DNA of 56,984 bases from Opitutales bacterium UBA2995 (lineage in GTDB: Bacteria > Verrucomicrobiota > Verrucomicrobiia > Opitutales > UBA2995). Positions 1-8,903 of this stretch are shown here, one piece after another. The position numbers and the translations under genes are program-made. Under the pieces are notes generated by a model, which was not told where the DNA came from, made no database searches, and worked only from the letters and a program-made list of their open reading frames with translations. Position 1 is the stretch's first letter. Each line of letters opens with the position of its first letter. The DNA lies in the NCBI GenBank assembly GCA_002346535.1, contig DDZZ01000026.1:1-56984 (forward strand), in the 5' to 3' direction.

Positions 1-156
1 TGCCGCCCGACGCTCTGTACTCTACTAAAAACTCTGTTTTTGGAAACGCCACTTGAAAGCTCATCCTACTGACACTCTTTTTCGATTGAGTTAGATCTCG
101 ACCTGGCTGTATTCACTTAGAACGAATTCCATCAACATTCACCTAAAGTATAATTT

Positions 157-1938
157 ATGATCATTCGTTTCCGTATTTTTTTCTCCCTGTTCCTTCTGCT
201 TAATTCCTTTGCTTTTTTAAGTGGATCCGATAGACCCAATGTCGTTTTTGTAATCACCGATGACCAGGGGTACGGAGATATCAGTGCTCATGGGAATCCG
301 ATCCTGAAAACACCTGCGCTTGATATCCTGCATGGCGAAAGCACGCGGCTTACAAATTACCATGTAACTCCGACCTGTTCGCCTACCCGCGGAGCGCTAA
401 TGAGCGGACATTATACCAATCGGGCGGGACCTTGGCACACAATCATGGGCCGCTCGATGTTGTTTGAAGGGGAAGCAACCCTGGGACAAGTGTTTTCCGA
501 TTCGGGTTATGCAACCGGAATGTTTGGCAAATGGCACTTGGGGGATAATTATCCTTTTAGGCCTGAGGATAGGGGGTTTCAAGAGGTGGTACGACATGCC
601 GGTGGTGGAGTAGGGCAGACTCCGGATTACTGGGACAATTCCTACTTTGATGACACTTATTTCCATAACAGCGTCCCGACAAAATACGAAGGCTATTGCT
701 CTGACGTATACTTCGATACGGCAAAGACTTTTATCAAGAACAGCGTGAAAGCAGGTAAATCCTTCTTTGCCTACATTTGCACAAATGCCCCCCATGGTCC
801 TTTCCACGCCGAGGACAAATATTGGAAGCCATATTTGGAGTATGGGTTGTCTGAGCGTGAGGCCATCTTTTTTGGCATGATCGCCAACATTGATGAAAAC
901 GTTGGTGAAATGCGGGAATTTTTGGATGACCAGAGGTTGGCCGAAAATACTATATTTGTATTCACAACTGATAACGGTACGGCGTCGGGTGAAAATGTTT
1001 TCAACTCCGGAATGCGAGGCAAGAAGGGAAGCGAATACGATGGAGGTCATCGTGTACCTCTGTTTTGGTATTGGCCCAAAGCTGGTCACGACGAAGCGCG
1101 TGATATTAATCAACTGACTGCCCACATCGATATTCTACCGACGTTCATCGATATATGTGGCCTGGAGGCCCCGCACAATTATTTCTTTGATGGACGGTCT
1201 TTGGCGCCACTCATTTTTGACTTACCAGTGAACTGGCCAGATCGTACCATAATCACTGACTCTCAGCGTGTACAGGACCCCATCAAATGGCGGAAAAGCA
1301 GCGTCATGACGCAGCGTTGGCGCCTCATCAATGGTGCTGAGCTTTATGACATGGACTCTGACCCTGGGCAGGAAAAGGATGTAGCTTCGAAACACCCGAA
1401 AGTTGTTGGAAATCTACGGTCCGATTACGACGCTTGGTGGGAGAGCCTTCAGCCGGCTTTCAAAAAATTTGCGACCATCACTCTCGGTCACCCGGAGGAA
1501 AATCCTGCACAGTTGACATGCCACGACTGGTTGACGGGCAATTTAGGAGTTCCCTGGCACCAGAGTGCTGTTCGCGAGGCTAAGCTGGGATTTGGCTATT
1601 CAGGAATTTGGGCCGTAAAGTTTGCCGAGGCAGGCGATTACAAATTGACACTACGCCGTTGGCCGCAAGAGACCGGTCTCGATTTGGATGCTCCTTTGGC
1701 TCCGGGAAAACCGGTTCCTGGATTAAAAGCCTTCCGCGAAACTCCAGGTAAGTCGATGAAGTTTAAGGCCGCTACCATCAAGGTGGGTGATCAAACTTAT
1801 GAAAAGCAAGTGGTGGGTGGCGAAGGTGTAACTTTCAATATGAACCTTTCTGAAGGTAAGAGTTTTATCGATGCCTATTTTACAACGGAGGAGGACCAGA
1901 AAATGGGCGCCTATTACGTGATTGTTGAAAAGATTTAG
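157..1938 (+). CDS. Secreted arylsulfatase (S1 family)
   Basis: Predicted to hydrolyse a sulfate ester outside the cytoplasm; the substrate cannot be read from the sequence. The 593-residue protein starts with a hydrophobic signal peptide (about 1-23). The metal-binding motif TDDQGYGD lies at 34-41, the formylglycine motif CSPTR begins at Cys74, and GKWHLG is at 124-129, followed by a late TTDNG motif. About 150 residues after the catalytic domain resemble the C-terminal extension of longer arylsulfatases. The first ATG is used because the signal peptide begins there. It stands alone before a strong terminator, and the next gene downstream is a decayed receptor on the other strand. Family assignment is firm; specificity is unknown. 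Confidence 0.93.
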   Translation: MIIRFRIFFSLFLLLNSFAFLSGSDRPNVVFVITDDQGYGDISAHGNPILKTPALDILHGESTRLTNYHVTPTCSPTRGALMSGHYTNRAGPWHTIMGRSMLFEGEATLGQVFSDSGYATGMFGKWHLGDNYPFRPEDRGFQEVVRHAGGGVGQTPDYWDNSYFDDTYFHNSVPTKYEGYCSDVYFDTAKTFIKNSVKAGKSFFAYICTNAPHGPFHAEDKYWKPYLEYGLSEREAIFFGMIANIDENVGEMREFLDDQRLAENTIFVFTTDNGTASGENVFNSGMRGKKGSEYDGGHRVPLFWYWPKAGHDEARDINQLTAHIDILPTFIDICGLEAPHNYFFDGRSLAPLIFDLPVNWPDRTIITDSQRVQDPIKWRKSSVMTQRWRLINGAELYDMDSDPGQEKDVASKHPKVVGNLRSDYDAWWESLQPAFKKFATITLGHPEENPAQLTCHDWLTGNLGVPWHQSAVREAKLGFGYSGIWAVKFAEAGDYKLTLRRWPQETGLDLDAPLAPGKPVPGLKAFRETPGKSMKFKAATIKVGDQTYEKQVVGGEGVTFNMNLSEGKSFIDAYFTTEEDQKMGAYYVIVEKI

Positions 1939-1961
1939 AAGGTAATATTTTCTCGAATTAA

Positions 1962-1992
1962 AAAAAGGCCCTGCAATCTGCCGGGCCTTTTT
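1962..1992 (+). terminator. Intrinsic terminator after the first sulfatase
   Basis: A perfect 10-bp inverted repeat, AAAAAGGCCC (1962-1971) and GGGCCTTTTT (1983-1992), surrounds an 11-nt loop and ends in a T run. It lies 24 nt after the sulfatase stop codon. The A/T flanks could also end transcription on the minus strand, where the receptor remnant stops at 2014. Confidence 0.85.
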
Positions 1993-2013
1993 GGTTTAAA
2001 GATTAGATTATAT

Positions 2014-2560
2014 TTACTTCCAGTCGGAACGGCCGGAAAGGATAAATCTACGTTTAGGTGATGTCCGAGACTGTGCCAGAAGACCATTGTCGGTCATGCG
2101 AATTGGTATAAGGTCCGTCCCATCCGAGGACACGTTGCTCAAATTGAGCTGGAGACGCCAGTAAAGTGGTCCTTATCGTCAAAGATCCGCGTACGATAGG
2201 AGTAGCTGAATCCCCAGTTGGTTTCTTCAGGATCAAAAAATGTGCTGTCAATGATTGGAAAAGTTACTCCTTCACTATCAAATTCAATTGGGAAGCCAAT
2301 AGCCACGCTCGATTGGTAATGCACGTTGAAACCAATTCCAAATCCTCTCTAGAAACCTTCCTGGAAATCGTAGTTGAAAACAAAATTTGCGCGCCATTTT
2401 CGGACCTCCGGTGAAAAAGTACCTTCTTGGACCTTAATGATATTCCAGTCCCGCAGCATTTTGCTCAAGTCCTTCAACTACGCCAAGGTTTTCATTGGAT
2501 TCAAGACACCAGGCATTCTCAATCCAGATCCTGTAGAATGGGTTGTTTCATAATTATTAT
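2014..2560 (-). pseudogene. TonB-dependent receptor, C-terminal remnant
   Basis: Minus-strand translation gives pieces of a TonB-dependent receptor barrel in more than one frame. In 5' to 3' order these are WIENAW, then NFVFNYDFQEGF, an in-frame TAG, RGFGIGFNVHYQSSVA, FSYSYRTRIFDDKDHF, and after another frame change WRLQLNLSN, LIPIRMTDNG and a final SGRSDWK followed by TAA at 2014-2016. The order and the WRLQLN...LIPI...RRFIL pattern match the closing strands of Opitutae outer-membrane receptors. At least two frameshifts and one stop break it, and the plug domain and N-terminus are absent. From about 2560 to 2883 nothing further was recognised. The upstream limit is approximate. Confidence 0.65.
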
Positions 2561-2910
2561 GTTCGCAGTATTAGATTAGTTGAATTTACCGCAGTCATTT
2601 TACCTCAGCAATGCTCACGTGCTTCACTGTGGAATTGAGAATTAGCTTTTGAAAGGTTAGGTGTGAATGATAGCAACTGATATCACGCATGTAGTTCGTA
2701 GAAAGGTTGTGATGCTCAAGTCTTTCCTTGGCTTGTAAATTGTATGATTTCTTCCTGGTATGGTTATTTTTTCGGAAAATTCCCGGTGTTGTGGGGATAT
2801 TGCGTTTTATTTTAATTGGAAGGTTTTATCTAGCAATAATTTAAGTATGGGCAGCTATTGATTTCTCGACCTTCAACCGACATTTGACCATAGCTTTCGT
2901 TTCTTCGTTT

Positions 2911-4242
2911 ATGAAATACGGCTACCTGAAAACTATCTGGCATTTGCTTGTGCTGGTTTTTGTCTGTTTTTTTGTCGTTCAGTATTTTCTTGGAGGGAGC
3001 GGAAATACGAATGAATACCCGTCGAAGCCGATCCAGGTAGTCGTTCCCTTCAGCCCAGGTGGTGGAACGGACACTTTTGCCCGCATCATTCAGAAGGGAA
3101 TTAAGGACAACAACCTGATGCCTCAACCTTTAGTCATTGTGAACAAACCGGGCGGAGGAACTACGATTGGGAGTGGTTATGCCAAAGATGCCCGCAATGA
3201 TGGGTATACTTTGTTGTGTTTACACGAGGCTATGATTACAGCTTTTGTAACCGGCCAGTCTCCTCATGGCCCGGAAGCTTTTGAATCGATTGCGGCTACA
3301 GGGGAAATTATTCAAATTCTTTTGGTAGGAAACGATTCACCCTTTCATACGATGGACGACTTTATGGCTGCAGCAAATGCTCAGCCTGATACGATAAAGG
3401 TAGGGGTCACTCTCAGTATGCCGACTCATTTTACCGGATTGATGTTGGAGGACGTTGCACCTGGGGTGCGTTTTCGCTACGTTTCTTCGGGTGGGGGTGC
3501 GGCACGGCTTTCATCTTTGATGGGTGGCCATGTTGATGCGGCCTTCTTCTCGGTTGCAGAATACATTCGGTTTAAAGCGAATGGATTGCGGCCGTTGGCC
3601 ACTTTTGGGGATGGACGGCATCCCGGTGCACCTCAGGTTCCTTTTGCCAAGGAACTTGGATATGAAATGAGCAACAGCAATTTGCAGTATTGGTGGTTCC
3701 CCAAAGATACAGACCCTTCAAAAATTGCATATATGCGGACTGTTTTAGAAGAGGCGATGCAAACCGATTACGTGCAAACACGTCTGGAAGAATTGAGTAT
3801 TTTGCCACAGTTAATTGTAGGAGAAGAATTACGGCGCCGAATAGGCGACCGCATGGTTTCCTTTGCGGGGATGAGCCTGAAGCAAAGGGTGGATTTGCCG
3901 AATGTGGCGGGCTGGACGGTAGGCGCTATACTCGTCTTCGGCCTTGGAATCCTCCAAAGTCGTTTGCGTAGTCCCGAAATTGTTCCGGGAATATCCGATG
4001 CGCCAGTTTTGCGATTTGATCTGGCCCGGATCTGTTTACTGGCCGCCGCCTTGTATGTATTGGTGATGGCCCTGGGATGGTTGTCCTTTGTTTGGGCAAC
4101 GCTTTTATTTGTACCATTTTGCGGTCTTACTTTGAGTGGTTTTTCTTCAACTAGAATTTTGTATGCATTGGAAATTTCCTTACTGATTTCGTTTGGAGTT
4201 CATTTTATATTCACTAAATTGTTTTTGGTTTCATTGCCGTGA
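2911..4242 (+). CDS. TctC-TctB fusion: tricarboxylate-type binding protein joined to a small membrane subunit
   Basis: Residues 1-30 form a signal or anchor helix. Residues 36 to about 325 are a Bug/TctC solute-binding domain with the signature VVVPFSPGGGTDTFARII. From about 331 to 443 four hydrophobic helices follow, ending in LFLVSLP, which matches the C-terminal part of TctB (DUF1468). TctC and TctB are normally separate proteins. The fused part lacks the first TctB helix, which suits a binding domain on the periplasmic side. The ATG at 2911 is chosen over a TTG at 2884 because it directly precedes the signal helix. TctA is encoded 144 nt downstream beyond a hairpin. The substrate is probably a carboxylate, but TctC homologues vary widely. 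Confidence 0.85.
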   Translation: MKYGYLKTIWHLLVLVFVCFFVVQYFLGGSGNTNEYPSKPIQVVVPFSPGGGTDTFARIIQKGIKDNNLMPQPLVIVNKPGGGTTIGSGYAKDARNDGYTLLCLHEAMITAFVTGQSPHGPEAFESIAATGEIIQILLVGNDSPFHTMDDFMAAANAQPDTIKVGVTLSMPTHFTGLMLEDVAPGVRFRYVSSGGGAARLSSLMGGHVDAAFFSVAEYIRFKANGLRPLATFGDGRHPGAPQVPFAKELGYEMSNSNLQYWWFPKDTDPSKIAYMRTVLEEAMQTDYVQTRLEELSILPQLIVGEELRRRIGDRMVSFAGMSLKQRVDLPNVAGWTVGAILVFGLGILQSRLRSPEIVPGISDAPVLRFDLARICLLAAALYVLVMALGWLSFVWATLLFVPFCGLTLSGFSSTRILYALEISLLISFGVHFIFTKLFLVSLP

Positions 4243-4283
4243 AGAACGAATTGAATCAAAACTCAAAACACACGGCTGAATTT

Positions 4284-4344
4284 TTCGGAACTGCCTTGGC
4301 TGCGATCTGTAAGCCGAAAAAATCGCAGCCAAGGCAGCTCCGAA
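4284..4344. repeat. Long intergenic hairpin, REP-like
   Basis: A 23-bp inverted repeat with a single mismatch: the left arm 4284-4306 contains CTGCCTTGGCTGCGAT and the right arm 4322-4344 contains ATCGCAGCCAAGGCAG, with a 15-nt loop. It lies between the fused binding/TctB gene and tctA. The motif (GGAGCTGCCTTGGCTGCGATT) follows the same pattern as other repeats in this window at 41391, 41436, 51776 and 54416. It could stabilise the upstream transcript end and so set different levels of binding protein and permease. That role is inferred. Confidence 0.7.
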
Positions 4345-4386
4345 ATTATTGAATTTCAACACACAAATACGTATGAGCCTATAATT

Positions 4387-5886
4387 ATGACCGGGCTGGA
4401 AGCTGCATTTGGTTACCTGCTTAGTCCTTACGGGTTGCTGTTGATGGTTATCGGGACCATTTTGGGAATAACCGTGGGTGCCGTTCCGGGGCTCACAGGA
4501 GCGATGCTCATTGCACTGACCCTTCCGCTGACATTTAATATGGATCCGGTGGCGGCTTTCATCCTTTTGGTAAGCATGTATGTAGGCGCGGTCAGTGGAG
4601 GCCTGATTACCGCTACCCTTTTGCGAATGCCTGGAACGCCGGCATCCATAATGACGACCCTCGACGGTTATCCCATGGCCAAGGCCGGTCGACCTGGCCG
4701 GGCTCTTGGTCTAGGAATAACTGCATCCTTCGTGGGCGGTGTCATTTCCTGGCTCTTTTTAATCAGCGTGGCTAAACCGATTGCCCTCTACTCAACACAT
4801 CTTGGACCATTTGATTTTTTTGCGTTGGTTTTACTTGCTTTGGTTCTTATCGCCTCCGTTGGAGGCAAGTCGATGAGCCGGTCGTTTTTCTCAGCGGCGT
4901 GTGGAATCTTTGTCTCGTTGCCGGGAGTGGATAAAGCGACGGGTAATCTGAGGTTAACTTTCGGCTTTGAAGAGCTCAATGGTGGCCTGAAGTTGTTACC
5001 TGTTCTTATTGGTATGTTTGCAATCAGCCAAGTTATCTCGGATATCAGCCGGATCCGCGAAAAGATTGACGTAATTCCCGTCAAGAAACGCCGTGATATG
5101 TTGTTTCGATTGGAAGACTGGAAAAAGCAGTCCATGAATCTCTTGCGATCTTCAGTGATTGGCACTTGGATTGGAATCCTCCCCGGTATTGGCGCAAATA
5201 TTGGATCTGTGACTGCTTACAGTGCGGCCAAATCAGTAGCGAAGCCCGATGACCAGAAAAAATTTGGAACGGGGTCGGAAACGGCGGTGGTGGCTGCAGA
5301 GTCTGCTAACAATGCCACAATCGGAGGAGCATTAATTCCTATGATAGCTTTGGGCATTCCAGGAAGTGTTATTGATGCCATTTTATTGGGGGCTTTGCTG
5401 GTGCACGGACTGCAGCCTGGTCCTCTTCTATTTCAACAGAATCCGACCATGGTTTATACGATCATGGGTACGACATTGGTATCCAATATTTTCATGTTCG
5501 CTTTCATGATATTTGCGGTGAAGTACCTGGCTCGGTTGGCTACCATTCCACGAGGTTTCCTGATACCGGTAATACTCGTATTTTGCATCATTGGATCTTA
5601 TGCTCTTTCAGCGCGGATGTTCGACGTGTGGACAATGCTAATTTTTGGAGTTATAGGATTTGGTTTCGAACGATTAAAAATTCCCCTGGCTCCCTTTGTG
5701 ATCGGATTCGTGCTTGCTCCGGTCGCAGAAGAAAGTTTACTGACCGGATTAATGGCGTCAAATGGTAGTTACCTCCCTTTGATTCAGCGCCCTTTCTCAC
5801 TTCTTTTTGTAACCCTTTCGGTGATTTTGTTAAGCTTATCTATTGTTAAGAACTATCAGGCGAGGGTCAGCGCTCGTACTCATTAA
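4387..5886 (+). CDS. tctA: TctA, large permease of a tripartite tricarboxylate transporter
   Basis: The 499-residue, highly hydrophobic protein has the two glycine/proline-rich motifs of the TctA family: GAVPGLTGAMLIALTLPLTF at 31-50 and GILPGIGANIGSVTAY around 262-277. About ten or more membrane helices are visible, and length agrees with the family (about 500). It works with a periplasmic TctC receptor and the small TctB subunit, here fused and encoded just upstream. The next gene, a sulfatase, starts 10 nt after the stop codon, which suggests co-transcription and links import to desulfation. There is no strong Shine-Dalgarno before the ATG. Confidence 0.93.
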   Translation: MTGLEAAFGYLLSPYGLLLMVIGTILGITVGAVPGLTGAMLIALTLPLTFNMDPVAAFILLVSMYVGAVSGGLITATLLRMPGTPASIMTTLDGYPMAKAGRPGRALGLGITASFVGGVISWLFLISVAKPIALYSTHLGPFDFFALVLLALVLIASVGGKSMSRSFFSAACGIFVSLPGVDKATGNLRLTFGFEELNGGLKLLPVLIGMFAISQVISDISRIREKIDVIPVKKRRDMLFRLEDWKKQSMNLLRSSVIGTWIGILPGIGANIGSVTAYSAAKSVAKPDDQKKFGTGSETAVVAAESANNATIGGALIPMIALGIPGSVIDAILLGALLVHGLQPGPLLFQQNPTMVYTIMGTTLVSNIFMFAFMIFAVKYLARLATIPRGFLIPVILVFCIIGSYALSARMFDVWTMLIFGVIGFGFERLKIPLAPFVIGFVLAPVAEESLLTGLMASNGSYLPLIQRPFSLLFVTLSVILLSLSIVKNYQARVSARTH

Positions 5887-5896
5887 ACATCTTGTA

Positions 5897-7447
5897 ATGA
5901 ACAGATTCCTCATCTTGATCATGTTTATAGTAGCGGTCAATTCCCAGCTGCGGGCGGCGGACTATCCCAATATACTCTTTATTTATACCGACGATCAATC
6001 GACCCGCACGGTGAGTGCTTATCCTGATGCATATCACTGGGTCGATACACCTAATATTGATGCTCTGGCCAGTGAAGGAGTTTTATTTAAACATGCCTAC
6101 ATAGGTGCTTGGTGCATGCCTTCCCGGGCAACTATACTAACCGGTCTTCAACAGCATGCCATCGAATCCATGCGAATGGAAGGTCTGTATCCAGGAAGCA
6201 AGTACGACCCAGATAAGTGCAAATTCTGGCCGGCTGATTTTAGAAAGCAAGGTTATCATACCGCACAAATCGGCAAATGGCATACTGGTATCGACACCGG
6301 TTTTGGCCGTGATTGGGATTACCAAGTTGTCTGGAATCGTCCTCGCTATCCTTTGAACGCGCCGAATTATTTTTACGACCAGTTGATTGAGACCAACGGT
6401 CAGCCACCCGTGATGACCGAGGGCTACACAACCGATAACTACACCGCATTGGCGCTTGACTATATCAAGGGAAAACACCGCGATGAATCCAAACCCTGGT
6501 ATCTGTGGCTTTGTTATGGAGCCGTCCATGGACCCTTTACGCCGGCTGACAGGCACCTGGATGAATATCAAAATGCGGATACACCAGACATTGCCGATAT
6601 TTTTCCCGGCCGTCCTGGGAAGCCAGAATACATCCAAGAAATGGAAATGTGGGCGCGCGGTAAAAACGACGAACCGATAGAAAAGAAACGTCCCGGTCCA
6701 ACTCCGGTAGGTATGTTGGATTTACCGGGCCGAACTTTGCGAGATTGGGTGCAGCAATACCATCAGGGAGTTTTGGCTATCGATGAAAGTGTCGGTTTGC
6801 TTATGAACGCACTTTTGGAAACCGGTCAATTGGACAATACAATTGTTGTTTACACTTCAGACCAGGGTTTTGCATGGGGCCAACACGGGCTCAAAGGCAA
6901 GGTGGCACCTTATCAGGCTGCATTGGCGGCCCCAACCATATTTCGACTACCCGATAATATGGCTAAGGGCTATCGTAGTCGTGGCACTGTGGTCGAATCA
7001 CCGATTAGCGGATCGGATATACCCGTCACGTTTTATTCTCTGGTTGGTTTGAAAGCGCCTTGGAAAATGCATGGTCATGATTTGACACCCCTGTTACGTG
7101 ATCCGATTGCGGATTGGAAGCATCCGGCCTTACTCGTTCACACTGCGAAGCTCTACGGTTCAGCAACCGACACCATTCCAGCAAAGGGAGATCCTAATTT
7201 ATTTCATGGTCCAGCTCCCTGGTATGTGTTGCTGAGTGAAGGTTGCTATAAGTACACACGAAACCTCATCGAAGGCGAGGTTGAAGAATTGTACGACCAG
7301 GTTGCAGACCTGGCAGAGATCCGGAATCTTGCATTGGAGCCCGAATACAAATCTCTGCTCAAACATTATCGTCAGATGGCAATCAAGGAGCTCAAACGGA
7401 CCGAGGCCGGTTTTGTAAACGAACTACCAGCGGTAGCTACTAAATAA
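5897..7447 (+). CDS. Secreted sulfatase
   Basis: A 516-residue S1-family sulfatase. The ATG at 5897 is preferred over an earlier in-frame ATG at 5843, because it puts a clear signal peptide (1-20) at the N-terminus and leaves only a 10-nt gap from tctA. TDDQ is at 31-34, the formylglycine motif CMPSR starts at Cys73, GKWHTG follows, and a late TSDQG motif supplies further metal and sulfate contacts. The protein is expected in the periplasm or outside the cell. The next sulfatase begins at the base after its stop codon, so the two are translationally coupled. The substrate is unknown. Confidence 0.92.
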   Translation: MNRFLILIMFIVAVNSQLRAADYPNILFIYTDDQSTRTVSAYPDAYHWVDTPNIDALASEGVLFKHAYIGAWCMPSRATILTGLQQHAIESMRMEGLYPGSKYDPDKCKFWPADFRKQGYHTAQIGKWHTGIDTGFGRDWDYQVVWNRPRYPLNAPNYFYDQLIETNGQPPVMTEGYTTDNYTALALDYIKGKHRDESKPWYLWLCYGAVHGPFTPADRHLDEYQNADTPDIADIFPGRPGKPEYIQEMEMWARGKNDEPIEKKRPGPTPVGMLDLPGRTLRDWVQQYHQGVLAIDESVGLLMNALLETGQLDNTIVVYTSDQGFAWGQHGLKGKVAPYQAALAAPTIFRLPDNMAKGYRSRGTVVESPISGSDIPVTFYSLVGLKAPWKMHGHDLTPLLRDPIADWKHPALLVHTAKLYGSATDTIPAKGDPNLFHGPAPWYVLLSEGCYKYTRNLIEGEVEELYDQVADLAEIRNLALEPEYKSLLKHYRQMAIKELKRTEAGFVNELPAVATK

Positions 7448-8848
7448 ATGGAACGTCCGAATATTCTTTTTTTCTGCACTGATCAGCAACGATTCGACAC
7501 CATAGGTGCACTGGGCAATCCCCATGTGAAAACACCAAGGATTGATGAATTTGTTGAGGAGGGAACCGCCTTTACACAAGCCTATTGTCAGAGTCCGATT
7601 TGTACGCCCAGCCGGTCGAGTTTTATGACGGGATTATATCCCAGTCGGGTGCACAACACTCGTAACGGCAACGACACTTTTCCGGCGGATGCACCTCCAT
7701 TGATCTCAAAGTTGTTGGCTGATGTCGGCTATGTTTGCGGAAACATTGGCAAGTTCCACCTTACAAGTTCAGCGAAACGGACCGAGTTGCGTTTAGAAAA
7801 CGACGGGTATTCATATTGGAAGTTCAGCCATGCACCGCGAGATGATTGGGAGACGGGTCACGATTATGGAGACTGGGTTCGCGAACAGGGCGGAGACTTG
7901 GATGCTATGCGGAAACGACCGGAACGGGTTGATCCGGAATTGCACCAGACAAAATGGGCAAAGGATTGCTGTATAGAATTTATAGAACAGAACGCTGATC
8001 AATCCTGGTTCTTAACTGTAAACATTTACGATCCTCACCCTCCACTAATTCCACCAAAGGTTTATGCCGATCAATTCGATTTGGAAGAGATGCCTGGTTC
8101 GCATAATAAAGAAACGGATCGCGGGACGCAGGAAGCGTTGGAGGCTGTCGATTTCCAGGCGAAGTACTCCAGTCCTGAAGAATTGTCCGGTAAGCAAGAG
8201 CAGGCGCTTTATTATGCGATGATCAAACAAATTGATGATCATTTTGGACATCTCATGGATTTTTTGGAGGCCTCAGGGCAAAAAAAAAATACCTTGGTGA
8301 TTTTTACCAGTGATCATGGAGAAATGTTGGGTGACCATGGACTGCTTTGGAAAGGCTGCCGGTTTTATGAAGGACTCGTCCGGGTCCCATTGATATTTAG
8401 CTTACCTGGACGTGTGCGAACCAACCAAGTCGCCGATGGTCTTGTCGAACTCCTCGACCTTTCGGCAACCGTGCTCGATTATGCCGGGGTTGAAATTCCC
8501 GACTATTTTCAGGGCCGTACCCTCCGTCCGATTTTAGAGGGTCAATCTCCAGGTGATTCTTTTCGGGATTCGGTTCGTTGCGAATATTTTAACGCATTGG
8601 ATAAGTTTTTTACAGGAAAGGAAGGCTCCTTTGCTACAATGTACCGGGATCGTAGGTACAAGCTTTGTATTTATCATAACTTGGCTTTGGGCGAACTTTA
8701 CGATTTGAGAGAAGATCCCTGGGAGCACGAAAACCTCTGGGACAGCTCGGATCACCAACAATTAAAAGACGAATTGATTTTCAAGAGTTTCAATCAGCAC
8801 GTGATGCTTTCGACGGATGTTGGATCTCCCAGAATAGCCCCTTACTGA
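7448..8848 (+). CDS. Sulfatase without a signal peptide
   Basis: A 466-residue sulfatase beginning directly with MERPNILFFCTDQQ, so no export signal is present and a cytoplasmic location is likely. The formylglycine motif is CTPSR at Cys52. A late TSDHGEMLGDHG motif places it near choline-sulfatase and glycan sulfatase subfamilies. The TAA of the upstream secreted sulfatase and this ATG are adjacent (taaatg). Being cytoplasmic, it would act on small sulfated products after import, perhaps through the neighbouring TctCBA transporter; that is an inference. Confidence 0.92.
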   Translation: MERPNILFFCTDQQRFDTIGALGNPHVKTPRIDEFVEEGTAFTQAYCQSPICTPSRSSFMTGLYPSRVHNTRNGNDTFPADAPPLISKLLADVGYVCGNIGKFHLTSSAKRTELRLENDGYSYWKFSHAPRDDWETGHDYGDWVREQGGDLDAMRKRPERVDPELHQTKWAKDCCIEFIEQNADQSWFLTVNIYDPHPPLIPPKVYADQFDLEEMPGSHNKETDRGTQEALEAVDFQAKYSSPEELSGKQEQALYYAMIKQIDDHFGHLMDFLEASGQKKNTLVIFTSDHGEMLGDHGLLWKGCRFYEGLVRVPLIFSLPGRVRTNQVADGLVELLDLSATVLDYAGVEIPDYFQGRTLRPILEGQSPGDSFRDSVRCEYFNALDKFFTGKEGSFATMYRDRRYKLCIYHNLALGELYDLREDPWEHENLWDSSDHQQLKDELIFKSFNQHVMLSTDVGSPRIAPY

Positions 8849-8903
8849 GCTTGCCTTTATGCTTAGACGACATCAAGGTCTCGTCTCTTCCTTAAATTTG
8901 ATC

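Noticed and set aside
1..156. Possible end of an upstream gene at the window edge
   Set aside because: A 23-codon frame is open to a TGA, but it is too short and featureless to assign.
397..1125. 242-codon frame on the minus strand opposite the first sulfatase
   Set aside because: It lies fully inside a sulfatase with complete motifs, and its translation shows no domain; it is an antisense shadow.
4788..5165. 125-codon minus-strand frame opposite tctA
   Set aside because: Low-complexity, Ser/Arg-rich translation with no domain; the tctA frame is clearly the coding one.
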